The translations under genes and the position numbers were made by a program. Below, piece after piece: positions 6,216-6,654 of a stretch of 6,654 nucleotides of DNA (positions are counted from its first letter, which is position 1; every line of letters begins with the position of its first letter). The notes beneath the pieces are model-generated. The model saw only the letters and a list, made by a program, of their open reading frames with translations. It was not told the DNA's origin and did not search any database. The stretch spans positions 1 to 6,654 of the forward strand of contig JAZGBC010000025.1 in assembly GCA_036444495.1 (NCBI GenBank). Reading direction: 5' to 3'. Origin of the DNA: JAZGBC01 sp036444495 (GTDB taxonomy: Bacteria; Pseudomonadota; Alphaproteobacteria; Kiloniellales; J153).

Positions 6216-6476
6216 TACCAAATCTCGTTGATAATGACCCTTAGAGATCGCGTGGGCGATCCGCCGGGTAGGAGGGGAGCCGCAGGCGATGCGGGACATC
6301 GGCATGGCTTTCCGACGCCCTCCGGCGGTTCGCCCACGCGACCGGAACGGCGGCTTCCCAAGGCTTTCGGACGGCGTCGCCCGTGGCTTCCGATGCCCCA
6401 CATCGCCGCTCCACGCGCTCCGGGCCGAAAACCTTGGGAAACCGTCTCTATGAGTCATTATCAGCGCTCCTTGGTA
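6216..6476 (-). mobile_element. MITE-like element, copy 2 (257 bp, inverted relative to copies 1 and 3)
   Basis: CCAAA at 6218 to TTGG at 6474, again with TA on both sides and exactly the same 257-bp length as copy 1. By hand alignment of its reverse complement with copy 1 I count 19 substitutions and no gaps, about 93% identity. The terminal repeats are more decayed (about 7 mismatches in 30), which suggests an older or arm-mutated copy. Hairpin II (6248-6267 with 6322-6341) pairs better than in copy 1, with a single mismatch. The ends lie within CTTATA...TATAAG, so the insertion site was itself nearly palindromic. It sits 12 bp upstream of the start codon of the 104-aa gene. Confidence 0.85.
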
Positions 6477-6583
6477 TAAGCCGGGGAACGGGCAATACCC
6501 CTGTCCGGGGGCCCCTGCGCCCGCGCGATGAGGCGCTGAAGATGCTGGATACCATCATCAAGATCTATCAGGGCAAGGCCTAA
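6477..6583 (+). pseudogene. Possible 3' remnant of a gene caught between two MITE copies
   Basis: A plus-strand frame open from inside MITE copy 2 ends at TAA 6581-6583. The last 20 or so residues (DEALKMLDTIIKIYQGKA at the end) look like a genuine amphipathic C-terminal helix, unlike the low-complexity translations of the repeat. No start codon with a ribosome site fits a free-standing gene of useful length. Joining it across copy 2 by removing the element does not restore a longer frame, because a TGA appears just upstream. MITE copy 3 begins directly after the stop codon. It is therefore best read as a fragment of unknown family; a chance frame is possible. Confidence 0.3.
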
Positions 6584-6654
6584 TACCAAGTCTCGCTGAT
6601 AATGACTCATAGAGACGGCTTCCCAAGGTTTTCGGCCAGGAGCGCGTGGCGCGG
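6584..6654 (+). mobile_element. MITE-like element, copy 3 (left end only, cut by window edge)
   Basis: TA at 6584-6585 followed by CCAAG, in the same orientation as copy 1. Over the 69 bases visible I count 66 identities with copy 1. One difference changes the T of a T:G wobble in the hairpin I left arm to C, which would give a full Watson-Crick pair if the unseen right arm matches copy 1. The right end and any second TA lie beyond the window. Confidence 0.8.

Noticed and set aside
5823..6479. 218-codon plus-strand frame over the unknown gene and copy 2
   Set aside because: It is antisense to the 104-aa gene for its first half and repeat translation for its second half. It overlaps the end of the CWC gene and has no ribosome site.

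Overview
This is a GC-rich window, most likely from a proteobacterium. The gene families and base composition suggest an alphaproteobacterium such as a member of the Rhodospirillales, but that is inference only. It has three parts.

(1) Positions 1-3484, minus strand: a two-partner secretion (type Vb) locus. tpsB encodes an FhaC/ShlB-type outer-membrane transporter (ATG at 3484, stop at 1763) and lies upstream of tpsA. tpsA encodes a large secreted protein with a filamentous-haemagglutinin N-terminal domain. It starts at 1635 and runs off the left edge, so only its first 545 residues are visible. TpsB would recognise the TPS domain of TpsA in the periplasm and thread it across the outer membrane. 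The 127-bp junction holds inverted repeats that could form alternative stems.

(2) Positions 3686-5250, minus strand: a lone member of the histidine/aromatic amino acid ammonia-lyase (HAL/PAL) superfamily, followed by a perfect 10-bp stem-loop. It has no hut-pathway neighbours here. Its active site is unusual. The Ala-Ser-Gly triad that normally cyclises into the MIO prosthetic group reads Ala-Ser-Asp, with the Gly codon missing. The positions of the family's catalytic Tyr (HutH Tyr280) and His (HutH His83) are Ile and Arg.

(3) Positions 5344-6654: a stretch with three copies of a 257-bp MITE-like element (two complete, one cut by the right edge). The copies have about 30-bp terminal inverted repeats and sit between TA dinucleotides. 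Copies 1 and 2 face each other and bracket two small convergent genes: a 63-aa Cys-rich CWC-type putative metal-binding protein and a 104-aa protein of unknown function. Copies 2 and 3 bracket about 105 bp that may be the 3' end of a broken gene. The element can fold into a closing terminal stem with two long internal hairpins. Comparing copies 1 and 2 shows one compensatory base-pair change and several changes compatible with pairing, so the fold itself may be maintained.

The two best candidates for something undescribed are the lyase with an altered MIO triad and the structured TA-flanked repeat family. Both strands also carry many long GC-driven shadow reading frames, which are left out.
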